64,000 bases of DNA from CAVSUZ01 sp963791885 (GCA_963791885.1 CAWBUL010000004.1:1178001-1242000), one strand, 5' to 3'. Positions 45,192 to 54,267 are shown, counted from the first letter of the stretch. Made by a program: numbers and translations. Notes: generated by a model not told the origin, from the letters alone.

Positions 45192-46626
45192 GATGGTGTC
45201 CCAACACGTGGTGTAGGAGCAGAACTCCTTGGCGGGTTGGACCGCCGTGTCAGGCTGCGATGAGAGGCAGACTGACGCTGAGATCATGGCCCAGGGGAGC
45301 GATGGTTTCCAGGGTCATATAGCGGGCACGCTGAACGGCCCATTCATCATTCTGTTCGAGTAGCAGTGCACCAACCAGCCGGGTAACAGCGGCTTCGTTC
45401 GGGAAGATACCCACCACCTCGCTGCGCCGCTTGATCTCCCCATTGAGGCGTTCGAGCGGATTGGTGCTGTGTATCTTGGTGCGGTGCTGTGCCGGAAAGC
45501 CCATGTAGGCCAGGACATCAGCTTCGGCATGGTCCATCAGGGCGGCGAGCTTGCTGATGCGTGGCCTGGCTTGATCGGCGACCTGTCGCCACTGCTTGCG
45601 AGCGGCCTCAGCATCATCCTGGGCAAACGCCGTGCCGATCCACGCCGAGACGATCCGTCGCTGCGTCTTTCCGGCATGCGCCAAGGCATTGCGCATGAAG
45701 TGCACGCGACAGCGCTGCCAGGTCGCGCCAAGCACTTTGGCAATCGCTGCTTTCAGGCCTTCATGCGCGTCGGAGATGACCAGCTTGACGCCGCGTAGGC
45801 CGCGGCGCGTGAGCGAGCGCAGGAACTCGGTCCAGAACGGCTCGGCTTCGCTGTTGCCGATGGTCATGCCCAGCACCTCGCGACGGCCGTCCGTGTTGAC
45901 CGCCATGGCGACAATCACGGCCACCGAGACGATATGATGATCACGCCGGGCTTTGACATAGGTGGCATCCAGCCACAGATACGGCCACTCGCCTTCGATC
46001 GGACGGTGCAGGAACGTCTGCACCCGCTCGTCGATCTCGGCACAGAGCCGCGACACTTGGCTTTTGCTGATGCCCTCCAGCCCCATCGCCTTGACCAGCT
46101 CGTCCACCGAGCGGGTTGAGATGCCCTGGACGTAGGACTCTTGGATCACCGCGGTTAGCGCCTTCTCCGCCATCCGGCGCGGCTCCAGAAAGCCGGGAAA
46201 GTAGCTGCCGCGGCGTAGCTTCGGTATGCGCAGCTCCACGGTCCCAGCACGTGTCTGCCAGTCGCGATCCCGGTAGCCGTTGCGCAGGTTGGTCCGATTC
46301 TCGCTGCGCTCGCCGTGGCCAGCACCGCACAGAGTCTCGGTCTCCAGTTCCATCAGACGCTGCGCGGCGAAGCCGATCATCTCGCGCAGCAGTGTCGCGT
46401 CCGAACCCTTCTCCATCAGCTCGCGAAGGGTGATCATGTCGTCGGTCATCGGGGTGGCCTCCAAGGTCAGAGTTGCGTGTTGCAACCCAACCCTACCCAG
46501 GAGCACCACGGTGACCACCGCTGTGGATAAGTGGCCTGCCTACTCCAAACTCTTGGCGGTACTCTTGGCGGTCGCTCCGGCAGGCCACTTACCCACAGCT
46601 CCTACACCACGAACTGGGACACGACC
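45192..46626 (-). mobile_element. IS256-family insertion sequence, copy B (1435 bp)
   Basis: Same length, ends and encoded protein as copy A at 5550-6984 and in the same orientation. Its own perfect 8-base target duplication CGAGAAGA flanks it at 45184-45191 and 46627-46634, different from that of copy A. The two therefore arose by separate insertions, and recently, since no difference between them is apparent. Confidence 0.95.
45250..46452 (-). CDS. IS256-family transposase, copy B
   Basis: The translation is identical to copy A over all 400 residues, with the same catalytic blocks (WLDATYVK, LVISDAHEGLK, LERLNGEIKRRSE) and the same GGAGG-preceded ATG at 46452. Both copies should supply active transposase in trans. 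It sits in a zone of decayed mobile DNA, so its insertion has not disrupted a recognisable gene. Confidence 0.93.
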   Translation of the reverse strand, partial: PMTDDMITLRELMEKGSDATLLREMIGFAAQRLMELETETLCGAGHGERSENRTNLRNGYRDRDWQTRAGTVELRIPKLRRGSYFPGFLEPRRMAEKALTAVIQESYVQGISTRSVDELVKAMGLEGISKSQVSRLCAEIDERVQTFLHRPIEGEWPYLWLDATYVKARRDHHIVSVAVIVAMAVNTDGRREVLGMTIGNSEAEPFWTEFLRSLTRRGLRGVKLVISDAHEGLKAAIAKVLGATWQRCRVHFMRNALAHAGKTQRRIVSAWIGTAFAQDDAEAARKQWRQVADQARPRISKLAALMDHAEADVLAYMGFPAQHRTKIHSTNPLERLNGEIKRRSEVVGIFPNEAAVTRLVGALLLEQNDEWAVQRARYMTLETIAPLGHDLSVSLPLIAA

Positions 46627-46857
46627 CGAGAAGATTCGAACTCCGAGCCCGCAAGATCCGTAGTCGAGCCTGGCGGCGATGTCGTGACACCGAAGGAGGC
46701 ACCTTGAGGAAAGGCCCCATTCCTGCATGAGTTCCCAGAACGCCTTCGTGTTGGCCGATGCTCGGCTCGGTGCGCGCGACGGTGCCGGGGCGTCACTTGC
46801 GCCTGAGCCGTGCAAAACTGCTCGTCTCCGGACGACCGCCTAGCGTAAACTCACATC

Positions 46858-47316
46858 ATGGAAACCCTGATCGGGCACGGCACTGGTACCACTGCCTCCA
46901 GCACTGCGCCGTCCCTCATCATCCCGTCGCACGGGCATGGCCGCATCGCGCCTTGGCAAAAGGGGAAGTCTGGCAACCCGTCCGGCGTGGGCGGCCGCTG
47001 TCGCGAGGTCCAGAAGATCGCCGCTGAAGCCTCGCTCGATGCCATTCGGACGCTGATTGCCATCGTGACCGACGAGGGCGAGGACACCCGTTGCCGGATC
47101 GTGGCGGCACAGACGGTGCTGGATCGCGGGCTGGGCAAGGTGAGGGAAACTGAGGCGGAGCAGGCCGGGCCGCCGAAGCTGGATGTTTCCCGGCTCTCGA
47201 ACGAGGAACGGACGGCGCTCAAGGCGATCTTGGCCAGGATCGTGGCCGGGCAGGATGGCGGCGCCTCACTCTCATCACCGGGGGCGCTGGGGGTGATGCG
47301 CACCGGCACGATGTAG
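46858..47316 (+). CDS. DUF5681-like phage-associated protein
   Basis: 152 aa. The diagnostic block is PWQKGKSGNPSGVGGRCREV (the KGxSGNPxGR motif of DUF5681), followed by helices with AAEASLDAIRTLIAIVTDEG and RIVAAQTVLDRGLGKV. Such proteins are often found next to phage terminase or portal genes, and some are small-terminase-like. The following gene fragment at 48715-49376 is from another family that commonly travels with it, so the two may be the leftover of a prophage split by IS630. Confidence 0.7.
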   Translation: METLIGHGTGTTASSTAPSLIIPSHGHGRIAPWQKGKSGNPSGVGGRCREVQKIAAEASLDAIRTLIAIVTDEGEDTRCRIVAAQTVLDRGLGKVRETEAEQAGPPKLDVSRLSNEERTALKAILARIVAGQDGGASLSSPGALGVMRTGTM

Positions 47317-47410
47317 TTCCCCCGCCCGGGGCTGACCGAGGCCGCGCCCAACCAGTGCCGGCAGAGTCCCCGGTCACGCTCGCCGGGAGATGGTCGCCAG
47401 CGTGAGCCGA

Positions 47411-47442
47411 AAAAATCCCCCCGCCCATGAGGCCGGGGGGAA
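47411..47442 (+). terminator. GC-rich hairpin after the DUF5681 gene
   Basis: CCCCCCGCC-CATGA-GGCCGGGGGG forms a strong stem with one bulge, about 95 bases after the stop. It is preceded by AAAAAAT and not followed by a T tract, so it is a weak candidate for intrinsic termination in the plus direction and a better one in the minus direction. Confidence 0.35.
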
Positions 47443-47505
47443 GTGTTGGCCGTTTAGGACGGGAAAAGAATGGGTAACGGTCCCATCCCCGGCCGATCTC
47501 TAATA

Positions 47506-48671
47506 CCAAATCCCTCTGATCACGACCGATGCGCCCAATCGCGCAATCCGAGCGACATGATGGCCCACGGCCGCGCCTCCAGCTTATTCCACGCCTCGCA
47601 GCAGTGATCGAGCAGCGCGTCGGTGTCGTCGAACACCCGATTGGAGAGCCAGTTATCGCGCATGAACTGCCAGACGTTCTCCTGCGCGTTGAGTTCGGGG
47701 CATTTCGGCGGCAGTGGAACAATTGTGATGTTGTCCGGCACCGACAGCTGGCGCGAGAGATGCCAGCCCGCCTGGTCGAGCAACAGCGCCGCGTGGCGGC
47801 CTGGAGCGATATCAGCCGAGATCGCCGCCAGATGCAGGTTCATCATCGCCGTGTTGCACCAGGGCAGGATCAAGCCGACAGCCTTGCCCTCGGCCGGGCA
47901 GATGGCACCGAAAATATAGGTCGAGGCGGTTCGCTGGTCTGATGGCGCCGAGGGGCGGGTGCCGCGCCGAGCCCAGCGACGGGTGATCTTGTTCTTCTGG
48001 CCGATCCTGGCTTCGTCGCCGAACCACACCTCTATATCGCTGCGATCGAGGCTCCGCTCGCGCGCGATCGCCTCCACTGTCGCAGGCCAGTTTTTTTGAA
48101 CGTCTCGATGGCGCCCGCGGCTTGCGCGTGATGGCGCGGACGTGCCGACAGCTTGCGATATCCCATGGCTCGCAGCTCCCGGCTCAGCGTCTGTTTCGAG
48201 ACGTTGGTCCCGTATTCGTCCCATAAGCATTGGCAGAGATCGATGATGCGCCAGCGGACGACGCCGTGTACCGCCGGGATCGGGCCGTTCTCGACCATCG
48301 CTGCCAGCGCGGCACGATGCCTCGCATCAAGTCTGGATGGCTGTCCTGGAGCCTTGCGGTCGATCAGCCCTCCAGGGCCGTTCGCATTGAACCGCAGTAC
48401 CCAGTCGCGCACCACTTGCAGCCCCACGCCGCCTGCCTGCGCTGCCTCGGTCCGGCTGCCTCCGCCGTAGATCAGCGCCAGTGACAGCAGCCGCCGAACC
48501 TGGTCGGCATCCTTGCTGTCGCGGGCAATACGCCGCAGTTGTCCCGCATTGTAGTCTGATCTCAGTGGCATCGGGCTTCCCATGGCAAACCTCCTTCGGG
48601 CCGCCGAGGTTGAATCAGATCACACCCGCGTCGGGGAATCCCCCACGTGAGTCTTCGTGAGGGGGATTTGG
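47506..48671 (-). mobile_element. IS630-family insertion sequence
   Basis: Ends CCAAATCCCTCTGATC and, inverted, CCAAATCCCCCTCACG, flanked by the TA dinucleotide on both sides (47504-47505 and 48672-48673), the target duplication of the IS630/Tc1 group. Length about 1.17 kb with one transposase spread over two frames. It separates the DUF5681 gene from the 5'-truncated gene at 48715. Confidence 0.9.
47520..48583 (-). CDS. IS630-family transposase made by -1 frameshift at A7
   Basis: Frame one (from MGSPMPLRSDYNAGQL) gives the HTH part (GGGSRTEAAQAGGVGLQVVR, KQTLSRELRAMGYRKL). Frame two gives the DDE part: EVWFGDEARIGQ (first Asp), AALLLDQAGWH (second) and PPKCPELNAQENVWQFMRDN (Glu region). 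They overlap at TTC followed by seven A and C (plus-strand T run 48091-48097). A -1 shift there fuses them to 354 aa, reading from ETFKK into NWPATVEAIA. Programmed slippage at A runs is known for IS630 members, so I treat this as a functional gene rather than a broken one. Confidence 0.8.
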
Positions 48672-48714
48672 TATAACTTCGGCGCGGCCCCGCGGTGGTT
48701 GCGCTTCTTCATTT

Positions 48715-49376
48715 TTGAAGCGGGATGGTCGAACGTCAAAAGGGCCAACTGAGGAACATCTGGTTGAGGAACTGGCCGGAATCATCTGGCGCAAGCGGTG
48801 GCTACGTATGGCCGAAGCCGCGATTTACCGGGAAGGGTTGCGTAGCGATGCCTCCAGCAGCTTCGAACCCGAACACATCGCAGGAGCCGCGCTGCTGCCC
48901 GTTACAGGCAAGCACAAGGCGAAGGCGGATGTTGCATTGGCTGTCGCAGCAGAGCCGGCCGAAACCAGCGGTGACTTGCGGAGCGTAAAGCGCGATCAGG
49001 CGATGACGACCAAGGCTTTCAATGTTCTCGAATCCGGCGAGCCGGATGCCTATTCCCGGGCCCTCGCTGCATTACGGGACGACACCCGCGCCTACTACTG
49101 GTCGGAATGCATGCAGGATCGCCCGTCTGACGGCCTGCGCCACGAGCCTACCGTAGAGGCGTTGAAGGCTTGGATAGAAGTGAATGGTTCGAAGTGCCGA
49201 TCGCCGAGCTTGAGCATCGCGATGCGATCAGAGATCAGATGCTCGGTGCAGCGTATGGTGCCCGGCGGGTCGATGTGATTGTCCGCCACGAGGTCCACCT
49301 CGACCGCAAGCTGGAGCGAACGCTGGCCATGCTGGTCCGGCTAAAGGAGCTGCGGCGGCCGATGGTGCCCGCCTGA
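48715..49376 (+). pseudogene. Phage/island-associated protein, 5'-truncated and frameshifted
   Basis: It reads GPTEEHLVEELAGIIWRKRW and a helical body to VEALKAWIE. After a one-base loss near 49178 it continues as SEWFEVPIAELEHRDAIRDQ and VHLDRKLERTLAMLVRLKEL. This is an uncharacterised family that I know from Acetobacteraceae genomes next to DUF5681-type genes. The usual N-terminal region, which carries a KHGL-type motif, is missing, probably lost with the IS630 insertion. The start given is a TTG 40 bases from the IS630 end and is not native. Confidence 0.6.
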
Positions 49377-49455
49377 TCCGATTGGCAAAAAATTGCGGAT
49401 CATCGCCCGGAGCTACAACTGGCAACCATATTCGTCGACGGGGCTCTCGGAGCAC

Positions 49456-50752
49456 TCAGCGTGGCTGCTGGCGAATAGGGGCGACGTTCGTTTCCGGCAT
49501 TACCCCCAGACTGCCGAATGCCGTCCGGATCGTCTCCCCGATGTAACCGGGGCTCAGGTGGGCATAGTGCCGCTGCGTCAGCTTGATATCCGAGTGACCG
49601 CGCTGCGCGGCGATGACAGCCATCGGCACGCCCTTCGCCGCCAATCGGCTGGCATGGGTGTGCCGCAGGATATGGAAGCTGATAGGCGGGCTGATCTTCG
49701 CCGCAGCGCACGCTTCTCGCAGGGGGCGGAACTGATGCGATTTCCCCCATGCGGATCCCTGGTGCTGGAGAAAGAGTAAATCGTCAGATTGTCTGCGCGT
49801 GATGGTGTTTTCGAAGAACTGCTGCGCCTCGGCGGTGAGAACGACGTGACGCGGCTGGCCGCCTTTCGAAGCCCGAACCACCAACATGCCAGCCGCGAGG
49901 TCGATATCCTTCGCTTGGAGACGAGCAATCTCCTGGTAGCGGCAGCCCGTGAGCAGGGCAGCAACGACGATGGGACGAAGGTCCGATGCGCACGCGTTGA
50001 CCAGTCGCACAGCTTCGGCATCCGAGAGGTAACGGACGCGTGCGGCATTCACCTTCGGGAAGGGCTTCACCCGCCGCCATGCCTCATCGGTCGAGATCTT
50101 CTCCTCGCGGAAGGCTAGGTTCAGAGCGGCCCGGAACAACGTCAGGATCGCATTCGCGGTCGCGCGGCGCGCGCGATGCCCCTCGGTATCATGGGCCGCG
50201 ATCTGGCGGAACTTGCGCTTCGTCAAATCGCGGCCGCTGCGGAGCCGGGCAGGGGCCGTGGCCAAGCCTCTATGCCAATTCCGGATGTCGGCCGCGGTAA
50301 GCTCTGCTATGGGGCGGAGCCCCAGCTCGGGCAGGATGTGCGCCTCGAAGGTAGTTCTGACATACGCTGGCGCCCTGCCGCCACGTGCCGTGTAATCGGC
50401 AAGATAGTGGTCGACTGCCATCGAAACCGTCCAAGCGGCTTCATCCCCAGTGCCAGCGGTCCGGCGAGCTTGAGCCGTGGGCCCACTCGCGAGCCTTTGC
50501 CTGAGCCTGCGCGAAGGTTAGAACTGATTTGCCGTCAGCTTCCCGCCCATCATCGGCAAGCCCCAGCTTTTCAGTCTCGTATGCTCCAGTTCCGACATAC
50601 CGGCGGCCGATCCAGGAGCCTCCCTTAGCGCCGCGGTAGTAGCCGACGTGCAGACCGCGCTCGATCAGCCGGTAATGGGGCTTCTTCCGTGCCTCGAGCC
50701 GCGCTCGGGCAGCGACCGTATCCAGCCTTGGATCCTTCGCCGCCCTCGGCAC
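49456..50752 (-). pseudogene. Tyrosine recombinase/integrase, one-base frameshift
   Basis: The N-terminal arm-binding region starts MPRAAKDPRLDTVAARARLE, with KPHYRLIERGLHVGYYRG. After a one-base shift near 50483 the core-binding (AVDHYLADYTARGG) and catalytic domains follow: Arg in LLTGCRYQEIARL, HxxR in FHILRHTHASRL, His in QRGHSDIKLTQRHYAHL with the nucleophile Tyr. All catalytic residues are present. Correction gives 431 aa, normal for island/phage integrases. Its start lies inside the 3' end of the serine recombinase frame. Confidence 0.8.
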
Positions 50753-52358
50753 GCCATTTCAGAACAGAACTGCGAACGCCGAGAGCGGCCGATTTTACGC
50801 CCGAAGCGGCGGCAAGCGTCCTCAGTAGATCGCTCTTCGATCCCATGATACGGACCTCGCCATCCGCGACTTCGACACGCTGGGCGAGCGCCCGGACGTG
50901 ATCGCGGCGGTAGCCGCCGCCGGTGATCCGCAGCCGCTCGCGGGCTGTCGCAGCGAACTTCCGCACCATGGCCGGCGTGATGGTCTGTTGCCCGACGCTT
51001 TCGAGGGCGATGGCGGTCCGCTCCGCTTCGGCCTGCGCTTGATCGCGGGTCGATTTTAGGCGGGCAATGCGGTCCTTGAGCGCCGGGTCGTCCAGATCGG
51101 CCACGCCGCTCTCGATAGCGTCGTAGAGCCGCTTGAGCCGCAAATCGGCTTCTGCGGCGCGCTGGTTCAGCTCGGCAAGATGCTCACGACGGCGCTCGGC
51201 TCGCTCTTGCCGGTGGTCGAGCACAGATGCGAGCACCTCTTCGAGCCGTTCCGGCTGAAGGAGCCTGTCTTCGATATGGCCGGCAACGAGGTTGTCGAGC
51301 TTCTCCATCGGGATCGAGCGGCCTTGGCAACCGGTCTCGCCCTGCCGCGCCTTGGTCGAGCACGTGTAGTAACGGTAGCGCCCACCCTTCCCGGTCCTGA
51401 GCGTCATGGCGCCGCCGCACGCGGCACAGAAGCAGATGCCGGTAAGGAGGGTGGGGCCGCTGACGACGCGCGCCGGCGTGACCTTCGGGTTGCGGGCGCG
51501 TAGATGCGCCTGCACGGCGTCGAAGGTCGCGCGGTCGATCAGCGGCGGCACCTCGGCCGTCACGACTTCGCCAGCCGGCTTCTGCCCGCTCTTGGGGCTG
51601 CTCTTGTTGAATTCGTGATGGCCGATGTAGGTCGTTCGGGTCAGCACGCGATGCAACTGCCCGATGCCCCAGCGCCCGCCGTCACGGGTGAAGATGTGGC
51701 GGGCGTTGAGATAGGTCGTGATGTTCTTGACACCCATGGGGCCAGACGTGCCGTCCCCTTCCAGGGCGAGCCGATAGATCAGCCGCACCGTGTCCGCATG
51801 CAGCGGGTCGATTTCCAGCTTCTTCTTGACCTTCGCCCCGCGCTGCTCGGCCGCCACAACGCGATAACCAATCGGCGGCCGAGAGCCGTTCCAGAAGCCC
51901 TGGCGAGCATTCTCCTTCATCGCCCTGAGCGTGTGCTTGCCGTTCTCCTTGGACTGGTACTCGTCGAACAGCGCCATCATCTGGCGCATCATGACGTGCA
52001 TCGGATCGTCGCCGATTTCCTGGGTGATCGAGACCAACTTGATGCCGTTCTTCGCGAGCTTGCGGACATAGAACTCGAGTTCGAAATGGTCGCGGAAGAA
52101 GCGGCTGAACGAATGAACGAGCACGATGTCGAACGGAGCGGGCTTGGCCGACCCGGATTCAATCATCCGCTGGAATTCGGGCCGGCGGTCGTTCGTTGCG
52201 GTCGAACCCGGCTCGACAAAGGTCTCGACGAGCTGGTGGCCGCGCGCGGCGCAGTAGGCTTCGCCCTGCCGGCGTTGGTCGGGGATAGAGATATCGTGCT
52301 CGGCCTGCCGCGCCGTCGAGACGCGCAGGTAGAGGGCGGCGCGTAGCGGCACGGTCAT
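50625..52358 (-). CDS. Large serine recombinase
   Basis: 577 aa. The resolvase domain starts AALYLRVSTARQAEHDISIP with the catalytic Ser in RVST; LVHSFSRFFRDHFELEFYVR and QMMALFDEYQSKENGKHTLR follow. The recombinase domain (GYRVVAAEQR, IYRLALEGDGTSGPMGVKNI) and a zinc ribbon (CFCAACGGAMTLRTGKGGRY, CSTKARQGETGC) come next. A coiled coil and the EVRIMGSKSDLL segment end the protein. The last 45 residues, after VLKWRA, overlap the tyrosine integrase start in another frame and are probably not native. It is preceded by a small protein on the same strand. Confidence 0.88.
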   Translation of the reverse strand: MTVPLRAALYLRVSTARQAEHDISIPDQRRQGEAYCAARGHQLVETFVEPGSTATNDRRPEFQRMIESGSAKPAPFDIVLVHSFSRFFRDHFELEFYVRKLAKNGIKLVSITQEIGDDPMHVMMRQMMALFDEYQSKENGKHTLRAMKENARQGFWNGSRPPIGYRVVAAEQRGAKVKKKLEIDPLHADTVRLIYRLALEGDGTSGPMGVKNITTYLNARHIFTRDGGRWGIGQLHRVLTRTTYIGHHEFNKSSPKSGQKPAGEVVTAEVPPLIDRATFDAVQAHLRARNPKVTPARVVSGPTLLTGICFCAACGGAMTLRTGKGGRYRYYTCSTKARQGETGCQGRSIPMEKLDNLVAGHIEDRLLQPERLEEVLASVLDHRQERAERRREHLAELNQRAAEADLRLKRLYDAIESGVADLDDPALKDRIARLKSTRDQAQAEAERTAIALESVGQQTITPAMVRKFAATARERLRITGGGYRRDHVRALAQRVEVADGEVRIMGSKSDLLRTLAAASGVKSAALGVRSSVLKWRAEGGEGSKAGYGRCPSAARGTEEAPLPADRARSARRLLPRR

Positions 52359-52376
52359 GGCAAAACTCCGCTCAGA

Positions 52377-52595
52377 TTATCGGCCGGACCCGAACAATTC
52401 GTCGAAGAGGTCGCCGAACCATGCCTCGAACACGTCCACCTCGGCCGGCGTAACCGGAACGCGCTCGGGCCAATCGTCCGTAACCGTCCAGGCCGAGAGA
52501 TCGTGCTTCGGCGGCCGGCCAATGCGAGGCCATGGCTTGACCTGAACGTATAGATCGTCGGGCAACACGCCGAAGGTGACACGTCGTCGGGACAT
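52377..52595 (-). CDS. Small recombinase-associated hypothetical protein
   Basis: 72 aa from MSRRRVTFGVLPDDLYVQVK. It has a basic start, then GRPPKHDLSAWTVTDDWPER and an acidic aromatic end (VDVFEAWFGDLFDELFG). It ends 18 bases before the serine recombinase start and is likely co-transcribed. Such small proteins are often seen upstream of island recombinases, possibly as directionality or regulatory factors; the function is not known. An in-frame start 10 codons earlier is possible. About 220 bases upstream are GC-rich with no gene. Confidence 0.55.
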   Translation of the reverse strand: MSRRRVTFGVLPDDLYVQVKPWPRIGRPPKHDLSAWTVTDDWPERVPVTPAEVDVFEAWFGDLFDELFGSGR

Positions 52596-52843
52596 CCCGA
52601 CAGCATCGCGCCGGGTGGCTTGCAAGCGAACAGCCCATGTCTATCCGGCGATGCTCTTCTCCCTCCCGGCAAGACCGTAAGGAAAGGAGCGGTTACGCTC
52701 ATTTCGAACCTTGATCGCTTGGCAAGCCCTCGCCGGGCCGGCGACAGCCGGTCAAGGCCGCAGCCGCGAAGCGGTGGCGCGGAACGCGCCAGCCTTGACG
52801 GGCTGGCGGCGGTCCGGCCTCCTCGCGCCCAAGCGGTCATGGC

Positions 52844-53221
52844 TCAGCTTGCCTTCCGCGACAGTGCGAGCGGCAGGTCCAACTCCACCCGGTCGTGCAT
52901 GACCTTGGGCGTGATCCGGCCCCGCTCGCCCCGTTCCAGGCGGACCAGGCCATAGCCGGCCATCGTCTTCAGTGTGCGCGACAGGTTGGATTTGGCCTTG
53001 CCGGTGATCCGCGCCAGTTCGTCGAGCGAACCAGGCGCCTGCTCCACGATCACCCGCAACAGGTCGCGGTTCCCCGCCGAAAGAACCTTGGCGAAGGATT
53101 CCGTCGAGGTGAACCAGACCTTCGGTTCCTCCGGCGCGATGCGCTGCTCGCCGCGCGCCACCGCCATGGTGCGAGCCTTCATGTCCTCGTAGCTGGCGAT
53201 GCCGACCTTCAACGTCGTCAT
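52844..53221 (-). CDS. Winged-helix antitoxin/transcriptional regulator (COG4190-like)
   Basis: 125 aa. The N-terminal MTTLKVGIASYEDMKARTMA and KVWFTSTESFAKVLSAGN lead to a winged helix: LLRVIVEQAPGSLDELARIT, KSNLSRTLKTMAGYGLVRLE, then a wing and VMHDRVELDLPLA. This family (HVO_A0114-like) pairs with TumE-type toxins. It overlaps the upstream toxin gene by 4 bases (ATGA), so the toxin comes first. It should bind its own promoter and neutralise the toxin. Confidence 0.75.
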   Translation of the reverse strand: MTTLKVGIASYEDMKARTMAVARGEQRIAPEEPKVWFTSTESFAKVLSAGNRDLLRVIVEQAPGSLDELARITGKAKSNLSRTLKTMAGYGLVRLERGERGRITPKVMHDRVELDLPLALSRKAS

Positions 53222-53574
53222 GGGATCACTCCTCTCTCGCGCAACACCGCGTCCACCGTCTCCCAGAAATCGGCGAGCAAGGTTGCCGCGTCCTGGTAAT
53301 CGTACGGCCTGATCCTCCGCAGCCGGTGGCGATGATCCTGCGGCTCACCGCGCCTCTGCCGCGCCACTGGATGGGCGTTGTCGAAGCCGACCAGCCGCTC
53401 TCCACCCGGCCCGTGCAGCGTCAGCGAGTAGTCCAGCCCGTGCGGCTTCTCCGACGACGTCGGCACTCGCGTCACGACGAACCGGACCCAGTGGCCGCCC
53501 TCCGGGTCCACCACGAGCACCTGCCCGTCGAGGTCCAGCAGCACATCGAGGGTCGGGTCGCGCGGCTCCGTCAC
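53218..53574 (-). CDS. TumE-like toxin (DUF6516)
   Basis: 118 aa. DPTLDVLLDLDGQVLVVDPE, GHWVRFVVTRVPTSSEKPHG, LDYSLTLHGPGGERLVGFDN and the basic RRGEPQDHRHRLRRIRPYDY followed by LLADFWETVDAVL match the DUF6516/TumE pattern of an N-terminal acidic sheet and a DH-R-R-x-PY block. Toxin of a two-gene addiction module with the winged-helix protein downstream; the order (toxin first) fits that family. It probably stabilises the mobile region around the recombinases. Confidence 0.7.
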   Translation of the reverse strand: MTEPRDPTLDVLLDLDGQVLVVDPEGGHWVRFVVTRVPTSSEKPHGLDYSLTLHGPGGERLVGFDNAHPVARQRRGEPQDHRHRLRRIRPYDYQDAATLLADFWETVDAVLRERGVIP

Positions 53575-53724
53575 GACAGAGAGTTATCAGATTGAAGTAA
53601 CTCGATCAAGCAAAATGGCCAGCCGGGGGCGGCTGGCGCTTTATTCGTTGAAATCGCGAGCGTTCTGGGAAAAACGGCTGGCAGGGCATTCTTGCCAGGT
53701 CGCTGAAAGGCTCAACTATCCCAA

Positions 53725-53880
53725 TCACATACGCGCGCCGGACAGCCAAGCTTTTCCCTTGCCGTCCAACATTCGCCGATGACGAACCGCCTGAAAGCAA
53801 TGATGGATGGCGCAAATGGCATTGATATCATTGGTGAACTCTCCAAAAGCGCCAGCAGGTCCTTCCAACGATAGCGCCAT
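53725..53880 (-). CDS. Short ORF, 51 aa, possibly a gene remnant
   Basis: ATG at 53880, reading ALSLEGPAGAFGEFTNDINA and CAIHHCFQAVRHRRML to a TGA at 53727-53725. Composition is protein-like, and better than either other frame here, but no clear ribosome-binding site precedes it and a stop lies two codons upstream. It may be the tail of a lost gene. The rest of 53575-54060 shows no other gene; the stretch is less GC-rich than the surroundings. Confidence 0.35.
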   Translation of the reverse strand: MALSLEGPAGAFGEFTNDINAICAIHHCFQAVRHRRMLDGKGKAWLSGARM

Positions 53881-54060
53881 AACCTATTGATAGAACGAAC
53901 AAAAATGACCAGCGGCGGCATCGCTTTTATCTTGCCGTCCGCCCGTCATCCCTACAGCCCCGACATTTGCATGCTGCTCCCCTCTCGGCCTCAATCGAAA
54001 CAGCTTGGTGAAAGAGCCATTATGCCCTTAATGGCGCTATTTATCGTCACGGGGTCGGCC

Positions 54061-54267
54061 ATGAAAACCATGTCGGCGCGCCAAGCGAAGAACGCTTTCG
54101 GGCTGGTGATCGACACCGCGCGTGCAGAACCGGTGCTGATCGAGAAGCATGGGCGCGGCGTGGTGGTGGTGCTCGCGGTGGAGGAATATGAGCGGCTGAC
54201 CAGCAGCACCAACGCTGAAGCAACGCGGTCCAACAGTCGATTGGGGAGCGTTTTCATCTCGATCTGA
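54061..54267 (+). CDS. Phd/YefM-family antitoxin
   Basis: 68 aa. MKTMSARQAKNAFGLVIDTA, then PVLIEKHGRGVVVVLAVEEY and ERL are the full Phd/YefM DNA-binding fold; the disordered C-terminal tail (SSTNAEATRSNSRLGS) would bind a toxin. No toxin gene (Doc, YoeB or PIN) follows. A short frame after it (RFHLDLKTGEVFQSNSYAAL, ending about 54345) is out of phase and may be what is left of a partner or of a longer tail. It is an orphan antitoxin as it stands. Confidence 0.75.
   Translation: MKTMSARQAKNAFGLVIDTARAEPVLIEKHGRGVVVVLAVEEYERLTSSTNAEATRSNSRLGSVFISI

Noticed and set aside
5550..46626. Composite transposon formed by the two IS256 copies
   Set aside because: Each copy has its own perfect but different target duplication, and the interval contains essential core genes, so they are independent insertions.
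46540..46815. Minus-strand frame of 91 aa crossing the right end of IS256 copy B
   Set aside because: It depends on IS sequence for its end and shows no recognisable motif; joining the flanks without the IS gave only a short unremarkable peptide.
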